Position numbers and translations under genes: made by a program. 41,421 nt of DNA, taken from the NCBI GenBank assembly GCA_012031975.1, contig JAAUSA010000017.1, forward strand, positions 1 through 41,421, in the 5' to 3' direction. Shown here in pieces: positions 27,277 through 35,456 of the stretch. The first letter of the stretch is position 1. Every line of letters starts with the position of its first letter. This DNA comes from Alkalinema sp. RU_4_3. GTDB lineage: Bacteria; Cyanobacteriota; Cyanobacteriia; Leptolyngbyales; Leptolyngbyaceae. The notes under the pieces are model-generated. The model was given only the letters and a program-made list of their open reading frames with translations. It searched no databases and had not been told where the DNA came from.

Positions 27277-27697
27277 GATCCCTTATCAAAGACGAATAAA
27301 CTGGAATTTTGCAAAGAAATGCCGTTACAAAAGCAGCGAGTGCTTAGCAAGACTACTATAATCGATAGGATAATTCATGCTTCTCAATCCGAAGTTTCCG
27401 AAGTTGCGCGTATTGCTGAGGTCGGTTACGAACCCAGGGCTGTTCCTAGCTACGATTTTCTGAGTGAACGAAAAACTTTCCTCGATCTAGCCTTCATCGA
27501 CTATCCTACTTGGACCGATATTGTGCCTTCAATCGGGCTCTAGATCGGATCCCTACCCGGAAAATTGAATTTTCCCTAGAAGACTTAGACTAGGGGGAAA
27601 CCTCTGCCCCAAGGTTGCTCCTTTGATAGGGTTGTCTTCTGTTGAGAATGATCAATTTTTGTTTCTGTCCCTAGTCGCGATGTGAGAGAGCCATCCC
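27277..27697. other. 421-bp divergent intergenic region (tyrS / penicillin-binding protein)
   Basis: No convincing gene. An open frame of 74 codons from ATG 27319 has no recognisable domain or ribosome binding site. A dyad CCCTAG-10-CTAGGG lies at 27574-27595. Promoters for both divergent genes are expected here, but none could be drawn with confidence. Confidence 0.4.
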
Positions 27698-29596
27698 GTG
27701 TCATCCAACACCTATTCAAAACAGCGTCGATCGGATTCCAACGATGAGTCACCGCTACAGTTTCTGCGGTCCGTCACCAAGGTGACGGGTGGAACCCTGC
27801 TCGGTATTACGATGCTCGGCAGTTCCGTCGTGGCAGGGGCATTGGTAGGTCTGGCCATCAGTTTTCGGAATTTGCCCGATGTGCGGGGTCTGGCCACCTA
27901 TACGCCGAGCGAAACCTCCCATATTTATGATGTTAAAGGTAAGCACCTAGCCAGTCTCCATGGCGAGGCGAACCGTGAGGTTCTGCCGCTCAATGATATT
28001 TCGCCGCAGTTGAAGCGGGCCGTCTTGGCCATTGAAGACAGCAGTTTCTTCTCCCACAATGGCGTGAACTTCGTCTCCGTGGGCCGAGCCCTACGCCGCA
28101 ACTCTGACCAGGGCAGCACGGTGGAGGGGGGATCGACCCTGACCATGCAGTTGGTCAAGAACCTGTTTCTATCGCCCAAACGGGTGTTTAGCCGCAAGAT
28201 CGCTGAGGCGGTGCTGGCCATGCGGATCGAACAGGTCTTCCCCAAGGACAAGGTCTTCGAGCTATACCTCAACCAAGCCTACTGGGGCCACAACAACTAT
28301 GGCGCAGAAACCGCTGCCCAGAGCTATTTCAACAAGTCAGCAGCGGACCTGAATCTGGCGGAATCCGCAATGATGGCGGGCCTGATTCAAGCACCGGAGG
28401 CCCTGAGTCCCTTTATCGATCGCAAGGCAGCCATCGAGCGTCAGCATATCGTGCTGCGTCGGATGCGCGATCTCAGGTGGATCACCGCCGAGGAAGAAGA
28501 TGCCGCCCGCAAGTTCCCCCTCAAGTTCGGCAAAATCCGCTCCTTCTCGGGCAGTGAGATTCCCTACGTGACGGAATCGGTGGTGAATGAGCTGACGAAG
28601 AAGTTTGGGCGCGATGCGATTCTCAAGGGTGGGATGCGGATTCAGTCTACGATAGATACCGCGATGCAGCGTACGGCAGAGGATACTGTCCGTCGCTATG
28701 CAGGAATCTATGCCGATCAGATGGCCTTGGTTTCAGTGGACCCGCGTACTCATTATGTCAAAGCAATGGTGGGCGGCATCGACTATAAGAAGAGTCAATA
28801 TAACCGTGCAACCCAGGCCCTCCGCCAGCCCGGTTCCTCCTTCAAGCCCTTTGTCTACTACGCCGCCTTTGCCAGCGGGAAGTATGCGCCAAATTCCACA
28901 GTGATGGACACCCCCGTGGGCTACCCCGATGGCTATGAAATGTACTATCCCCAAAACTACGATCGCTCCTTTGCTGGGGCCATGACGGTACGTCGCGCCT
29001 TGGAAATGTCGCGCAATATCCCGGCGGTGAAGCTGGGCCAGGAGGTGGGTCTCAATAAGATCGTGGAGATTTGCCGCAGTATTGGAATTAAGAGTCCCAT
29101 CGATCCAGTGATCTCTCTGCCCTTGGGTTCGGTGGATGTGACGCCCCTGGAGATGGCGACGGCCTATTCGACCTTCGCCAGCTACGGCTGGTATTCGGAT
29201 GCGACGTTTATTGTGCAGGTGACCGATAGCAATGGCAATGTCGTATTGGACAACCGTCCAAAACCTCGTCTGGTGCTTGATCCTTGGTCTGCGGCGGCAA
29301 CCAATGATGTGTTGCAGAGTGTGGTGACCAGTGGTACGGCGACCCAGGCGCAGATTGGGCGTCCGGCGGCGGGTAAGACGGGGACGACTTCTTCGGAGCG
29401 CGATGTCTGGTTTGTTGGGTATATTCCGCAGCTTTCGACGGCGATCTGGATTGGCAATGATGACTATACGCGGATGGCCTCGGGGACGACGGGGGGACAG
29501 AATGTGGCGCCGATTTGGCGGAACTACATGTCGCAGGTCGTGCAGGGAATGCCAGTAGAAAGTTTCCGGCCAATCTCGGATTTTGATAAGCCTTAG
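27698..29596 (+). CDS. Class A penicillin-binding protein (PBP1A family)
   Basis: 632 residues from GTG 27698. A short cytoplasmic tail and one membrane anchor (about 32-56) precede the GT51 glycosyltransferase domain (catalytic Glu113 in AIEDSSFFSHNGV, GGSTLTMQLVKN, ELYLNQAYWGHNNYG). The transpeptidase domain carries the three penicillin-binding motifs: S380-S-F-K383, S438-R-N440 and K560-T-G-T. It polymerises and crosslinks peptidoglycan in the periplasm. All catalytic residues are intact. It is shorter than E. coli PBP1A and lacks its OB domain, as usual for cyanobacteria. A hairpin follows the stop. Confidence 0.95.
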   Translation: MSSNTYSKQRRSDSNDESPLQFLRSVTKVTGGTLLGITMLGSSVVAGALVGLAISFRNLPDVRGLATYTPSETSHIYDVKGKHLASLHGEANREVLPLNDISPQLKRAVLAIEDSSFFSHNGVNFVSVGRALRRNSDQGSTVEGGSTLTMQLVKNLFLSPKRVFSRKIAEAVLAMRIEQVFPKDKVFELYLNQAYWGHNNYGAETAAQSYFNKSAADLNLAESAMMAGLIQAPEALSPFIDRKAAIERQHIVLRRMRDLRWITAEEEDAARKFPLKFGKIRSFSGSEIPYVTESVVNELTKKFGRDAILKGGMRIQSTIDTAMQRTAEDTVRRYAGIYADQMALVSVDPRTHYVKAMVGGIDYKKSQYNRATQALRQPGSSFKPFVYYAAFASGKYAPNSTVMDTPVGYPDGYEMYYPQNYDRSFAGAMTVRRALEMSRNIPAVKLGQEVGLNKIVEICRSIGIKSPIDPVISLPLGSVDVTPLEMATAYSTFASYGWYSDATFIVQVTDSNGNVVLDNRPKPRLVLDPWSAAATNDVLQSVVTSGTATQAQIGRPAAGKTGTTSSERDVWFVGYIPQLSTAIWIGNDDYTRMASGTTGGQNVAPIWRNYMSQVVQGMPVESFRPISDFDKP

Positions 29597-29600
29597 TCCG

Positions 29601-29631
29601 AAAGCCCAGGTTACGGTTTAATCTGGGCTTT
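29601..29631. terminator. Hairpin between convergent genes, possible bidirectional terminator
   Basis: AAAGCCCAG (29601-29609) pairs with CTGGGCTTT (29623-29631). The loop contains the stop codon of the minus-strand DUF1825 gene and the right arm overlaps its last codons. No long T tract follows on either strand, so termination efficiency is uncertain. Confidence 0.5.
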
Positions 29632-29928
29632 CATGCGATCGAGCGTCTTCTGCATTTGCTCGAACATCTGCTGTTGGGTGATGCCAAAGTTGCCGAGCTG
29701 GCCCTTGAGCTGTTCCATGCTCATTTGGGCGGTGAAGTCGTCGGAGAGTTCAACGCGCTTGAGGAAGATGCGGTAGCGATCCATGACGGCTTCCATCTGC
29801 TCGATGTAGAGGAGCTTGCCTTCGCGATCGAATTTGCCGTACTGCTCGCCCATCTTGACGAGGGACTGGTAGTCTTCGAAGAGTTTTTTCGACTCGGTTT
29901 GGACGATTTCGGATTCAAAAAAGGCCAT
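29611..29928 (-). CDS. DUF1825 family cyanobacterial protein
   Basis: 105 residues, entirely helical and highly charged (FFESEIVQTESKKLFEDYQS, DREGKLLYIEQMEAVMDRYR, QQQMFEQMQKTLDRMKAQIK). The sequence matches the conserved cyanobacterial DUF1825 family over its full length. It has no signal peptide, membrane segment or catalytic motif; a small soluble coiled-coil protein is expected. It is convergent with the penicillin-binding protein gene, with only 14 bases between stops and a hairpin across the junction. Function unknown. Confidence 0.85.
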   Translation of the reverse strand: MAFFESEIVQTESKKLFEDYQSLVKMGEQYGKFDREGKLLYIEQMEAVMDRYRIFLKRVELSDDFTAQMSMEQLKGQLGNFGITQQQMFEQMQKTLDRMKAQIKP

Positions 29929-30023
29929 ATCTTATAGGCGCGGGCAAATCCCGGCGCTTGAACCGTTGCTTAAATTCTAAGCCAAGGTCCCAGGGCATTA
30001 CAGGTGGGGCTTTCCCTATTTTT

Positions 30024-30929
30024 CTACCGACGAAACCGACTAAACAGACCTCGCTTTTCGTCGGTGGTTTTGCTAGCGGTGGGGGTTGCTTCGGCGATCA
30101 GACCGATTTTTTGGGCGACCTGTTTGGCGAGGGTGTTGGTGGGGTCGAATTTGAGGGCCTGGCGGCAGTAGACCTTACTCATGCCGCTCATGTCTTGGCG
30201 CAGGTAGGCATAGCTCATCAGGGCATGGTATTCGGCATGGTTCGGCTCTAGGCGGATGGCATCCTTGAGTTCCACGATCGCCTTGTCGTAGATGCACTTC
30301 TGGACGTACTGCTGGGCGCGATCGAAATGGCGACGGGAATAGCTCAGGGTCGGGGCGACGGTTTGCTGCTGCTGCATCACCTCGGCCACGGGGGGCGTGG
30401 GCACCTCGGCGGTGCTGATCAGGCCCGATCGCTTCTCGCGGAACAGGTCCCCCATTTTGAGCTGGAGATAGACCAGGTTCAGCTCTCCCAGGGTCTGGGT
30501 AATTTCGGGAAACTGGGATAGATCCTCGAATTGGCGATCGGCCAGGGCCGTAATGGCCTGCTCGTAGAAGACATCGGCGCTATGGACGGGCTGGCGCATC
30601 AGTTCGCGAGCAATGTCACTCTGGGGCACAAGGGTGCCTTCGCGGGTATGGCGGCGGGCCTGGAGGCGCAGCAGGGCCGTTACTTCGGCGCGGTTCTTTT
30701 CCTGCTTGACCTTTTCGTAGGCCGGATTAATCGTGCGGGCGATCAGTTGCTCGGCCACCGCCCCAGCAATCTTGTCGGCTTGGACGAAGCGATCGGGGTG
30801 GAGGCGCATGGCCACGGTGCGATACCGCTTGAACAGACGTTTTTCATCGGCGGCCACGGAAATGCCGAGAATCGCATAGGGGTCGGCCAACCGTTGCAGC
30901 CAATCTGCGGAAAACGACTGCTGTGCCAT
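30024..30929 (-). CDS. J-domain protein with C-terminal TPR-like repeats
   Basis: 301 residues from ATG 30929. The N-terminal J domain (about 14-75) contains the HPD motif at 44-46 (MRLHPDRFVQ), which stimulates DnaK ATPase. A helical middle section follows, then TPR-like repeats (FDRAQQYVQKCIYDKAIVEL, KDAIRLEPNHAEYHALMSYA, VYCRQALKFDPTNTLAKQV). There is no Gly/Phe region or zinc finger, so this is a class C J protein; TPRs suggest it brings specific partners to DnaK. The basic tail ends FSRFRR. It is read divergently from the TM2/SHOCT gene across a 377-bp gap. Substrate unknown. Confidence 0.85.
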   Translation of the reverse strand: MAQQSFSADWLQRLADPYAILGISVAADEKRLFKRYRTVAMRLHPDRFVQADKIAGAVAEQLIARTINPAYEKVKQEKNRAEVTALLRLQARRHTREGTLVPQSDIARELMRQPVHSADVFYEQAITALADRQFEDLSQFPEITQTLGELNLVYLQLKMGDLFREKRSGLISTAEVPTPPVAEVMQQQQTVAPTLSYSRRHFDRAQQYVQKCIYDKAIVELKDAIRLEPNHAEYHALMSYAYLRQDMSGMSKVYCRQALKFDPTNTLAKQVAQKIGLIAEATPTASKTTDEKRGLFSRFRR

Positions 30930-31306
30930 AGATGCCAAACCTCTCTACATGCGTATGGAATACTTTTACCGGAACCCGAACCGCCACCCTGTGATTGAAA
31001 ACACACAATCTCTGTGAATTCACAGTCTTGGAGCCTAAGGTCCCGAACCGCGTCTTCTATGGATTACTAGCTATGTCTACACCGCACCTATGCAGAAATC
31101 CGGGAATTTCTTGGGCATATCTTTACGAAATTTTTATCTTCCCTAGGGCGTATATCTACTAGTAGAGAAATTTGAATTCTTTATTACAATACTTCATCTT
31201 CATCAAAAATTAGCTGTAGGGACTAAAAAATCTGCCCCCTGACCCAAACCCCTAGCCGTAAAGTACCATAGAGCCAGATTCATCCGTTCCGTAGGGAGCA
31301 ACTGCT
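30930..31306. other. 377-bp divergent intergenic region rich in palindromes
   Basis: No gene seen. It separates the J-domain gene (minus) from the TM2/SHOCT gene (plus) and becomes strongly AT-rich from about 31110 to 31240, in contrast to the surrounding GC-rich genes. Perfect palindromes occur at 31012-31025, 31141-31148 (CCCTAGGG) and 31155-31166 (TCTACTAGTAGA). Promoters for both genes are expected; the AT-rich part nearer the TM2 gene is the likeliest place. Confidence 0.45.
31012..31025. promoter_or_regulatory. 14-bp perfect palindrome, candidate regulator site
   Basis: CTGTGAATTCACAG, containing TGTGA and TCACA arms as in CRP-family sites, but separated by 2 bases instead of the usual 6. 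It lies about 83-96 bases upstream of the J-domain start. The regulator is not identified. Confidence 0.4.
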
Positions 31307-31768
31307 GTGTCCTTCATGCTTTCTTCGTATAAAGACCGAAAACGGGCAGCTATCCTGGCCTTTGCGGGGGCGATTCCCCTGGGATCGGAGGGCATCTCTG
31401 TCCATCTCGTGGGGCTGCACAAATTATACTTAGGTCAATGGTGGTGGTTTGGGCTGTACCTGGTGTTGGGGTTGACGCCGATGCCTTGGATCGCCGGGGT
31501 GATCGAGGGGATATGGTATTTGACCCAGAGTAATCAGGAGTTTGATGATCGGTTCAACGTGACAAAGGACGGCGAGGTGCTGCCGGGGCCATTGGCGACC
31601 GGAACTGGACTGTTTGGAGTCGGGGCGGTGTCGAGTTTATTTCGGCCCCAAAGCATGGGGGACCTGACTGATGCGGTGCGGGAACTCGATCGCCTCCGCG
31701 AAGAGGGTTTGATTTCTGAGTATGAGTTTGAGCAGAAGCGGCGGAAACTGCTTGATCGGATTGGTTGA
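31307..31768 (+). CDS. TM2-domain protein with C-terminal SHOCT motif
   Basis: 153 residues from GTG 31307, which has GGGAG 8 bases upstream; an ATG three codons later is possible. Two hydrophobic segments (about 14-36 and 46-72) flank the TM2 signature LHKLYLGQWWWFGLYLVLG. A short linker leads to a SHOCT-like helical end, VRELDRLREEGLISEYEFEQ followed by KRRKLL (about 122-150). SHOCT motifs are short C-terminal oligomerisation helices. Known function is limited to membrane location. It is followed 25 bases later by the ComEA-like gene on the same strand, so an operon is possible. Confidence 0.8.
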   Translation: MSFMLSSYKDRKRAAILAFAGAIPLGSEGISVHLVGLHKLYLGQWWWFGLYLVLGLTPMPWIAGVIEGIWYLTQSNQEFDDRFNVTKDGEVLPGPLATGTGLFGVGAVSSLFRPQSMGDLTDAVRELDRLREEGLISEYEFEQKRRKLLDRIG

Positions 31769-31793
31769 TTGGGCATTAAGAGAGAGGTGATTT

Positions 31794-32369
31794 GTGGGTC
31801 AGACGAGGCTGCCAAATTGGATGCTAGAGGTAATTGATGGGGCCATACGACTCCAGGCGGCTTTTCCCTGGCGAATTACCATCGATCGGGTAGAGCCAGA
31901 TCCATTGCGGCGCTATGAAACCCTGGAGGAGGTGCGGCGAGCGGCCCTCCAGGGCGTACGGATTGATGTGAATTTGGCCACCGTGGATGACTGGCTGCGC
32001 CTCCCCGGCATTTCGATTCGCCAGGCGCGGCAGTTGACCAAGCTGGTGGACCAGGGGGTGCAGTTTTACTCCATTGAGGATCTGTCGGCGGCCATTGGGA
32101 TTTCCATGCAGCGGCTGGTGCCATTGAATCCTGTCCTACAGTTTTGCTACTATGCGCCCGATAGTCTGGAACGGGTCGATCGCGTCAATCCCAACACAGC
32201 CTCCATCGAGCGACTGACAGAACTGCCCGGCGTGGGTCCAGTGTTGGCGCGGGCGATCGTGCGCGACAGGACCAGTCGGGGGGATTTTCAGGATGTGATG
32301 GAACTGCAGGAGCGACTGTCACTGCCACCGGAGCTGACGGGCCGATTGATGCATTACGTACGGTTTTGA
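31794..32369 (+). CDS. ComEA-like helix-hairpin-helix protein
   Basis: 191 residues from GTG 31794 with a GAGAGGTG ribosome binding site just upstream. Two helix-hairpin-helix units of the ComEA type are visible: VNLATVDDWLRLPGISIRQA (about 60-79) and VNPNTASIERLTELPGVGPV with LARAIV (about 126-151). These bind DNA backbone without sequence preference; ComEA acts in DNA uptake during natural competence. There is no clear signal peptide or N-terminal membrane anchor, unlike typical ComEA, so another DNA- or protein-binding role is possible. Its TGA abuts the stop of lepB in a TGATCA palindrome. Confidence 0.8.
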   Translation: MGQTRLPNWMLEVIDGAIRLQAAFPWRITIDRVEPDPLRRYETLEEVRRAALQGVRIDVNLATVDDWLRLPGISIRQARQLTKLVDQGVQFYSIEDLSAAIGISMQRLVPLNPVLQFCYYAPDSLERVDRVNPNTASIERLTELPGVGPVLARAIVRDRTSRGDFQDVMELQERLSLPPELTGRLMHYVRF

Positions 32370-32376
32370 TCAAAAC
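32363..32376. repeat. 14-bp palindrome spanning two abutting stop codons
   Basis: GTTTTGATCAAAAC contains the TGA of the ComEA-like gene (32367-32369) and, on the other strand, the TGA of lepB (32370-32372). Both genes end without a gap. It is too short and too weak to be a confident terminator. Confidence 0.5.
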
Positions 32377-32936
32377 TTACCGAGGTGATCGATCGGGAAA
32401 AACCGCAGCCAGGCATGGCCAATGATGTTTTGCTTGGGTAGGAAACCCCAGATGTGGGAGTCGCGGCTGTTGTTGCGGTTGTCGCCCATGACGAAGAAGC
32501 TGCCCTCGGGGACTTTAACGCTCGGCATGACATAGTCGGGGCCTTCGGCGATGTAGCTTTCCTTAAGGGGCATTCCGTCGATGTAGACGGTTCTGTTCCT
32601 TATTTCGACCTGCTGGCCCGGCAAGCCAATGATCCGTTTGATAAAGGCTTGATCGTACCTGAATCCTTGATCAATCAAGACTGGGGGCGGATGGAACACC
32701 ACCACATCCCCGAAGCGTGGCGGATGGAGGTAATAGGAGATCTTTTCCACGACTAGGCGATCGTGGATATTCAGCGTCGGCTCCATGGAACTCGATGGAA
32801 TAAACCGAGGCTCGGCAATGAAGGTGCGGATTAGAAAGGCGAGGAAGAGGGCGATCGCCAGGAGCTGCAAATTTTCCAGCCAATTATTGCGTTTTTCGGG
32901 GGCGGCGGAATGCTGGGTGGAAGGGTCGGACGACAT
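32370..32936 (-). CDS. lepB: Signal peptidase I
   Basis: 188 residues from ATG 32936; the longer frame to 33116 lacks family similarity. One membrane anchor (LENLQLLAIALFLAFLIRTF) precedes the catalytic serine in FIPSSSMEPTL and the general-base lysine in QAFIKRIIGLPGQ. The conserved box GDNRNNSRDSHIWGFL follows. It cleaves signal peptides from secreted and thylakoid-lumen proteins on the outer face of the membrane. Both catalytic residues are present, so the enzyme should be active. It is divergent from the peptidoglycan-binding gene. Confidence 0.95.
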   Translation of the reverse strand: MSSDPSTQHSAAPEKRNNWLENLQLLAIALFLAFLIRTFIAEPRFIPSSSMEPTLNIHDRLVVEKISYYLHPPRFGDVVVFHPPPVLIDQGFRYDQAFIKRIIGLPGQQVEIRNRTVYIDGMPLKESYIAEGPDYVMPSVKVPEGSFFVMGDNRNNSRDSHIWGFLPKQNIIGHAWLRFFPIDHLGKF

Positions 32937-33072
32937 GGCAACGGTATGGGCGAATGCTGTAGTAAATCTATTCTTCAGAATGCCATATTTTATAGCCTTT
33001 CCAGATTCAAAAGGCCCAGGCTTTGCCAAAATGAAAGCATTACACAACGCCGTTCCACAGCAGGGGCCTTCC

Positions 33073-33696
33073 ATGGCAGACATCACGTTTGAACAGATCA
33101 CCAGAATGCGCGACAACCTCGATGGCCTTGGCTATTCCATGGGACCGCGCGGCCTCTTCGGCATCGGCAATGAGCAAAACACCTTCGACCCCGTAGCCCT
33201 CGGCGGCGGGGCCATCGATTCCAGCATCTCCATGCGTCGCATTAAGGTGCTCGATGCCTACACCAAGGCCTCCATCTATCAATTCCAGCGCGATCAGGGG
33301 CTCGCTGCCACGGGGCAAATTGGCGCTGACCTAATCGCCAAGGTCGAACTCTCCGTCCGCAATGTCCAAAACAACCTCAAAATCGTCCTCGCCAAAACCG
33401 ACAGCGATCTGCTCAGCGGCTACTTCGGCCTCAAAACCTTTCAGTACGTCAAGGAATACCAGAAGCTGCGGGGCTTCCCCGTCACAGGCATCGCCATTCC
33501 AGCCGTCCAGAAGGCCCTCAGCGACGAGGCCCGCAAGCTGGTCGGTGGCGCCCCTGCCCCCGGTGGCAGCCAGCCGCCCATGCCCACGGATCCCCAGGGC
33601 CGACTGGCGAAACTCTCTGACCTGAAGGGGCTCTACGATCGCGGCTCCATTTCCAAGGACGGCCTGATCGAGGAGTTTCGCCGCTTGGTGCCCTAG
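33073..33696 (+). CDS. Peptidoglycan-binding-like protein
   Basis: 207 residues from ATG 33073, with GGGG 8 bases upstream; ATG 33031 would add 14 residues. No signal peptide is seen. A peptidoglycan-binding-1-like helical unit is recognisable twice in weak form (KASIYQFQRDQGLAATGQIG and LKTFQYVKEYQKLRGFPVTG followed by IAIPAVQKAL). A Pro/Gly linker then leads to a SHOCT-like end (LAKLSDLKGLYDRGSISKDG, LIEEFRRL). Without an export signal a cell-wall role is uncertain. Its TAG shares CTAG with the stop of the convergent bestrophin gene. Confidence 0.7.
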   Translation: MADITFEQITRMRDNLDGLGYSMGPRGLFGIGNEQNTFDPVALGGGAIDSSISMRRIKVLDAYTKASIYQFQRDQGLAATGQIGADLIAKVELSVRNVQNNLKIVLAKTDSDLLSGYFGLKTFQYVKEYQKLRGFPVTGIAIPAVQKALSDEARKLVGGAPAPGGSQPPMPTDPQGRLAKLSDLKGLYDRGSISKDGLIEEFRRLVP

Positions 33697-34625
33697 ATCT
33701 TCTGGGGCAGCGATTGAGCGATCGAACTACTGTCCCTCAAGTCGGCCTCGGCTTCAAACCGCACCAGGTCCTCGATATTGCGTCTGATCGTCTCGCAGAT
33801 GGCATCCAGGGGCAGATCATTGGGGTCACTGCCAAAGGGATTCTCAATTTCTGTCCCGATCGCCTCGATCCCAAACACCATAAAGGCAACCAAAATCACG
33901 CCCAGGGGGGTCCACCAATGCATGGTGCTGACCATCTGGAAGGGTAGGGAGAGACAATACAGCAGCAGTAGCTGTTTGAGATGGATGGCATAGGCCAAGG
34001 GCATGGGGGTTTTCAAAATACGTTCGCAGCCGCCTAGGGCTTCGACCAGGCGATCGAGGTTGCCCTGGAGGGCCGTGAGCTGCTGAACATGGAGGCGGTT
34101 TCTGCGGCATTGGGTCTGCAGATAATCGCTGATCCAGAGCAGGATTTCCAGGGGCGGGGTGCTGGTGCGTTGCAGGCGTCTCATCTGCTCGGGGGAAACC
34201 AATTGCTGCAAGTCATCCAGGGGCTCCTGGCGCAGGTGGTGCTTGAGGCTGAGGGCAAAGGCTTCTAGCAGACGCAATATGGCGATCTTTTCCTCGCGAT
34301 CGGCCCGATTGTTTTCGTCAACGGCCACCCAGATCTGCCGAGACAGACTGCGGGCATTATTCGTGACCAAGCCCCAGCATTTGCGACCGTCCCAAAAGCG
34401 GTCATAGGCCGTATTGGTCCGAAACACCAGCAACAAACCCAACACAATGTTGGGAATCAAGCTCGCCAGCGCTGGCATACCGGAAATCCAGCCCCGAAAC
34501 GCGCCGTAGGCGACCAACAGGCCAAATAGACCGCACAGGAGCGATCGCGGCAGCACCTTGAGCACCACGGACCCGCGCAGTCGCAGTGCATTCTTCAACC
34601 AGCGGCCTTCAGTCAGTATGTCCAT
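33693..34625 (-). CDS. Bestrophin-family ion channel (UPF0187)
   Basis: 310 residues. Signatures: the N-terminal segment LRLRGSVVLKVLPRSLLCGL, the first helix pair, then VLGLLLVFRTNTAYDRFWDG (bestrophin family hallmark) and the C-terminal acidic stretch IGTEIENPFGSDPNDLPLD, which corresponds to the calcium clasp region of animal bestrophins. Bacterial members are pentameric channels; plant relatives act as thylakoid chloride channels. Four to five hydrophobic segments are visible. Selectivity cannot be read from the sequence. Ends in a CTAG shared with the convergent gene. Confidence 0.9.
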   Translation of the reverse strand: MDILTEGRWLKNALRLRGSVVLKVLPRSLLCGLFGLLVAYGAFRGWISGMPALASLIPNIVLGLLLVFRTNTAYDRFWDGRKCWGLVTNNARSLSRQIWVAVDENNRADREEKIAILRLLEAFALSLKHHLRQEPLDDLQQLVSPEQMRRLQRTSTPPLEILLWISDYLQTQCRRNRLHVQQLTALQGNLDRLVEALGGCERILKTPMPLAYAIHLKQLLLLYCLSLPFQMVSTMHWWTPLGVILVAFMVFGIEAIGTEIENPFGSDPNDLPLDAICETIRRNIEDLVRFEAEADLRDSSSIAQSLPQKI

Positions 34626-34659
34626 ACCCTTAAACGATCAATGTAATAGTTGCCTTTGC

Positions 34660-35097
34660 TTACTTCCGTATCTGGGTCGCGAATCCAGTGGCTTTGAACT
34701 GCTTCAACATTAACGGTTCAGGTTGACTGGCCGACACCGTGATTCGGATCTCGATTTCGCTGCTGCCCGCAGGGATTTCATCTACTGTGCCCACCCGACC
34801 CCGGTTTTCAAACACGGTGTCGCCGTTGGCATCATAGATGCGACCAAACACGTCGGCATCATAGACCGTTTTGCCAGAGCTATTTTCCGCTGTGGCGGTA
34901 ATTAGAAAACATTTGGCGGCCTGGGAGTTACGGCTACTGACGATGCCTTCGGCCATTTCGGCGGGGCAGGCCCGGTAGGTGGGATTGGTCAGTTTAATCG
35001 GCGTCAGGGCGGCGGCGCTGGGGGCAAGTCCTAGGCTGCTACACCAGAGGAGCAGACTGGCCAAAACCATCGTGAACGTTTGCTTGAAGGGGCGCAT
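34660..35097 (-). CDS. Secreted protein of unknown function (FxLYD-like)
   Basis: 145 residues. The signal peptide (TMVLASLLLWCSSLGLAPSA-AA) predicts export. The mature part has two cysteines (YRACPAEM, AAKCFLITATAENSSGK) and a beta-rich pattern with VYDADVFGRIYDANGDTVFE, reminiscent of FxLYD domains that follow the logic of added terms such as extra residues after a conserved Ile/Val-Tyr-Asp. No catalytic motif. It follows the pattern of small periplasmic proteins common in cyanobacteria. It lies between the bestrophin gene (35 bases downstream, same strand) and a divergent LapA-domain gene. Confidence 0.65.
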   Translation of the reverse strand: MRPFKQTFTMVLASLLLWCSSLGLAPSAAALTPIKLTNPTYRACPAEMAEGIVSSRNSQAAKCFLITATAENSSGKTVYDADVFGRIYDANGDTVFENRGRVGTVDEIPAGSSEIEIRITVSASQPEPLMLKQFKATGFATQIRK

Positions 35098-35237
35098 GGG
35101 GGGCCTTGGGGAGAATTTGTGAACAAATGTTGCTGCTATCTTAAGCTTACCAGGCCGAGGCTTACCCTGAAGTTTTGCACGCCTGGTCTAGAATGGGAAC
35201 CGATCGCCTGTGAGCTCAAACCCACCCTAAATTTTTT

Positions 35238-35456
35238 ATGAAACCCTTCATCCATTTGATCGCCACCAGTATTGTCGCCCTTTGGGTGGGGGCGATCGCC
35301 TTGATTTCGGTGCAGAATGCCACGCCTGTGGCGATCCAGCTGTTTTCCTTCCAGACGGTGAGTATTCCCTTCGGACTGCTGTTGGCCCTGACGGCGCTGC
35401 TGGGGATGGTTGGGACGGCGCTGCTGTATTTCTTGGTTTCTGTGGATTTGCTCTAG
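35238..35456 (+). CDS. LapA-domain (DUF1049) small membrane protein
   Basis: 72 residues with two hydrophobic helices (LIATSIVALWVGAIALISVQ and PFGLLLALTALLGMVGTALL) separated by NATPVAIQLFSFQTVSI, the typical DUF1049/LapA layout with the QN-x-x-PV turn. In E. coli LapA and LapB act in lipopolysaccharide assembly; cyanobacterial homologues are uncharacterised. Its TAG stop shares CTAG with the stop of the convergent diguanylate cyclase gene. Confidence 0.85.
   Translation: MKPFIHLIATSIVALWVGAIALISVQNATPVAIQLFSFQTVSIPFGLLLALTALLGMVGTALLYFLVSVDLL

Noticed and set aside
27319-27543. Open frame of 74 codons between tyrS and the penicillin-binding protein gene
   Set aside because: No ribosome binding site, no recognisable family, and composition like non-coding sequence. 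A real small gene cannot be excluded without comparative data.
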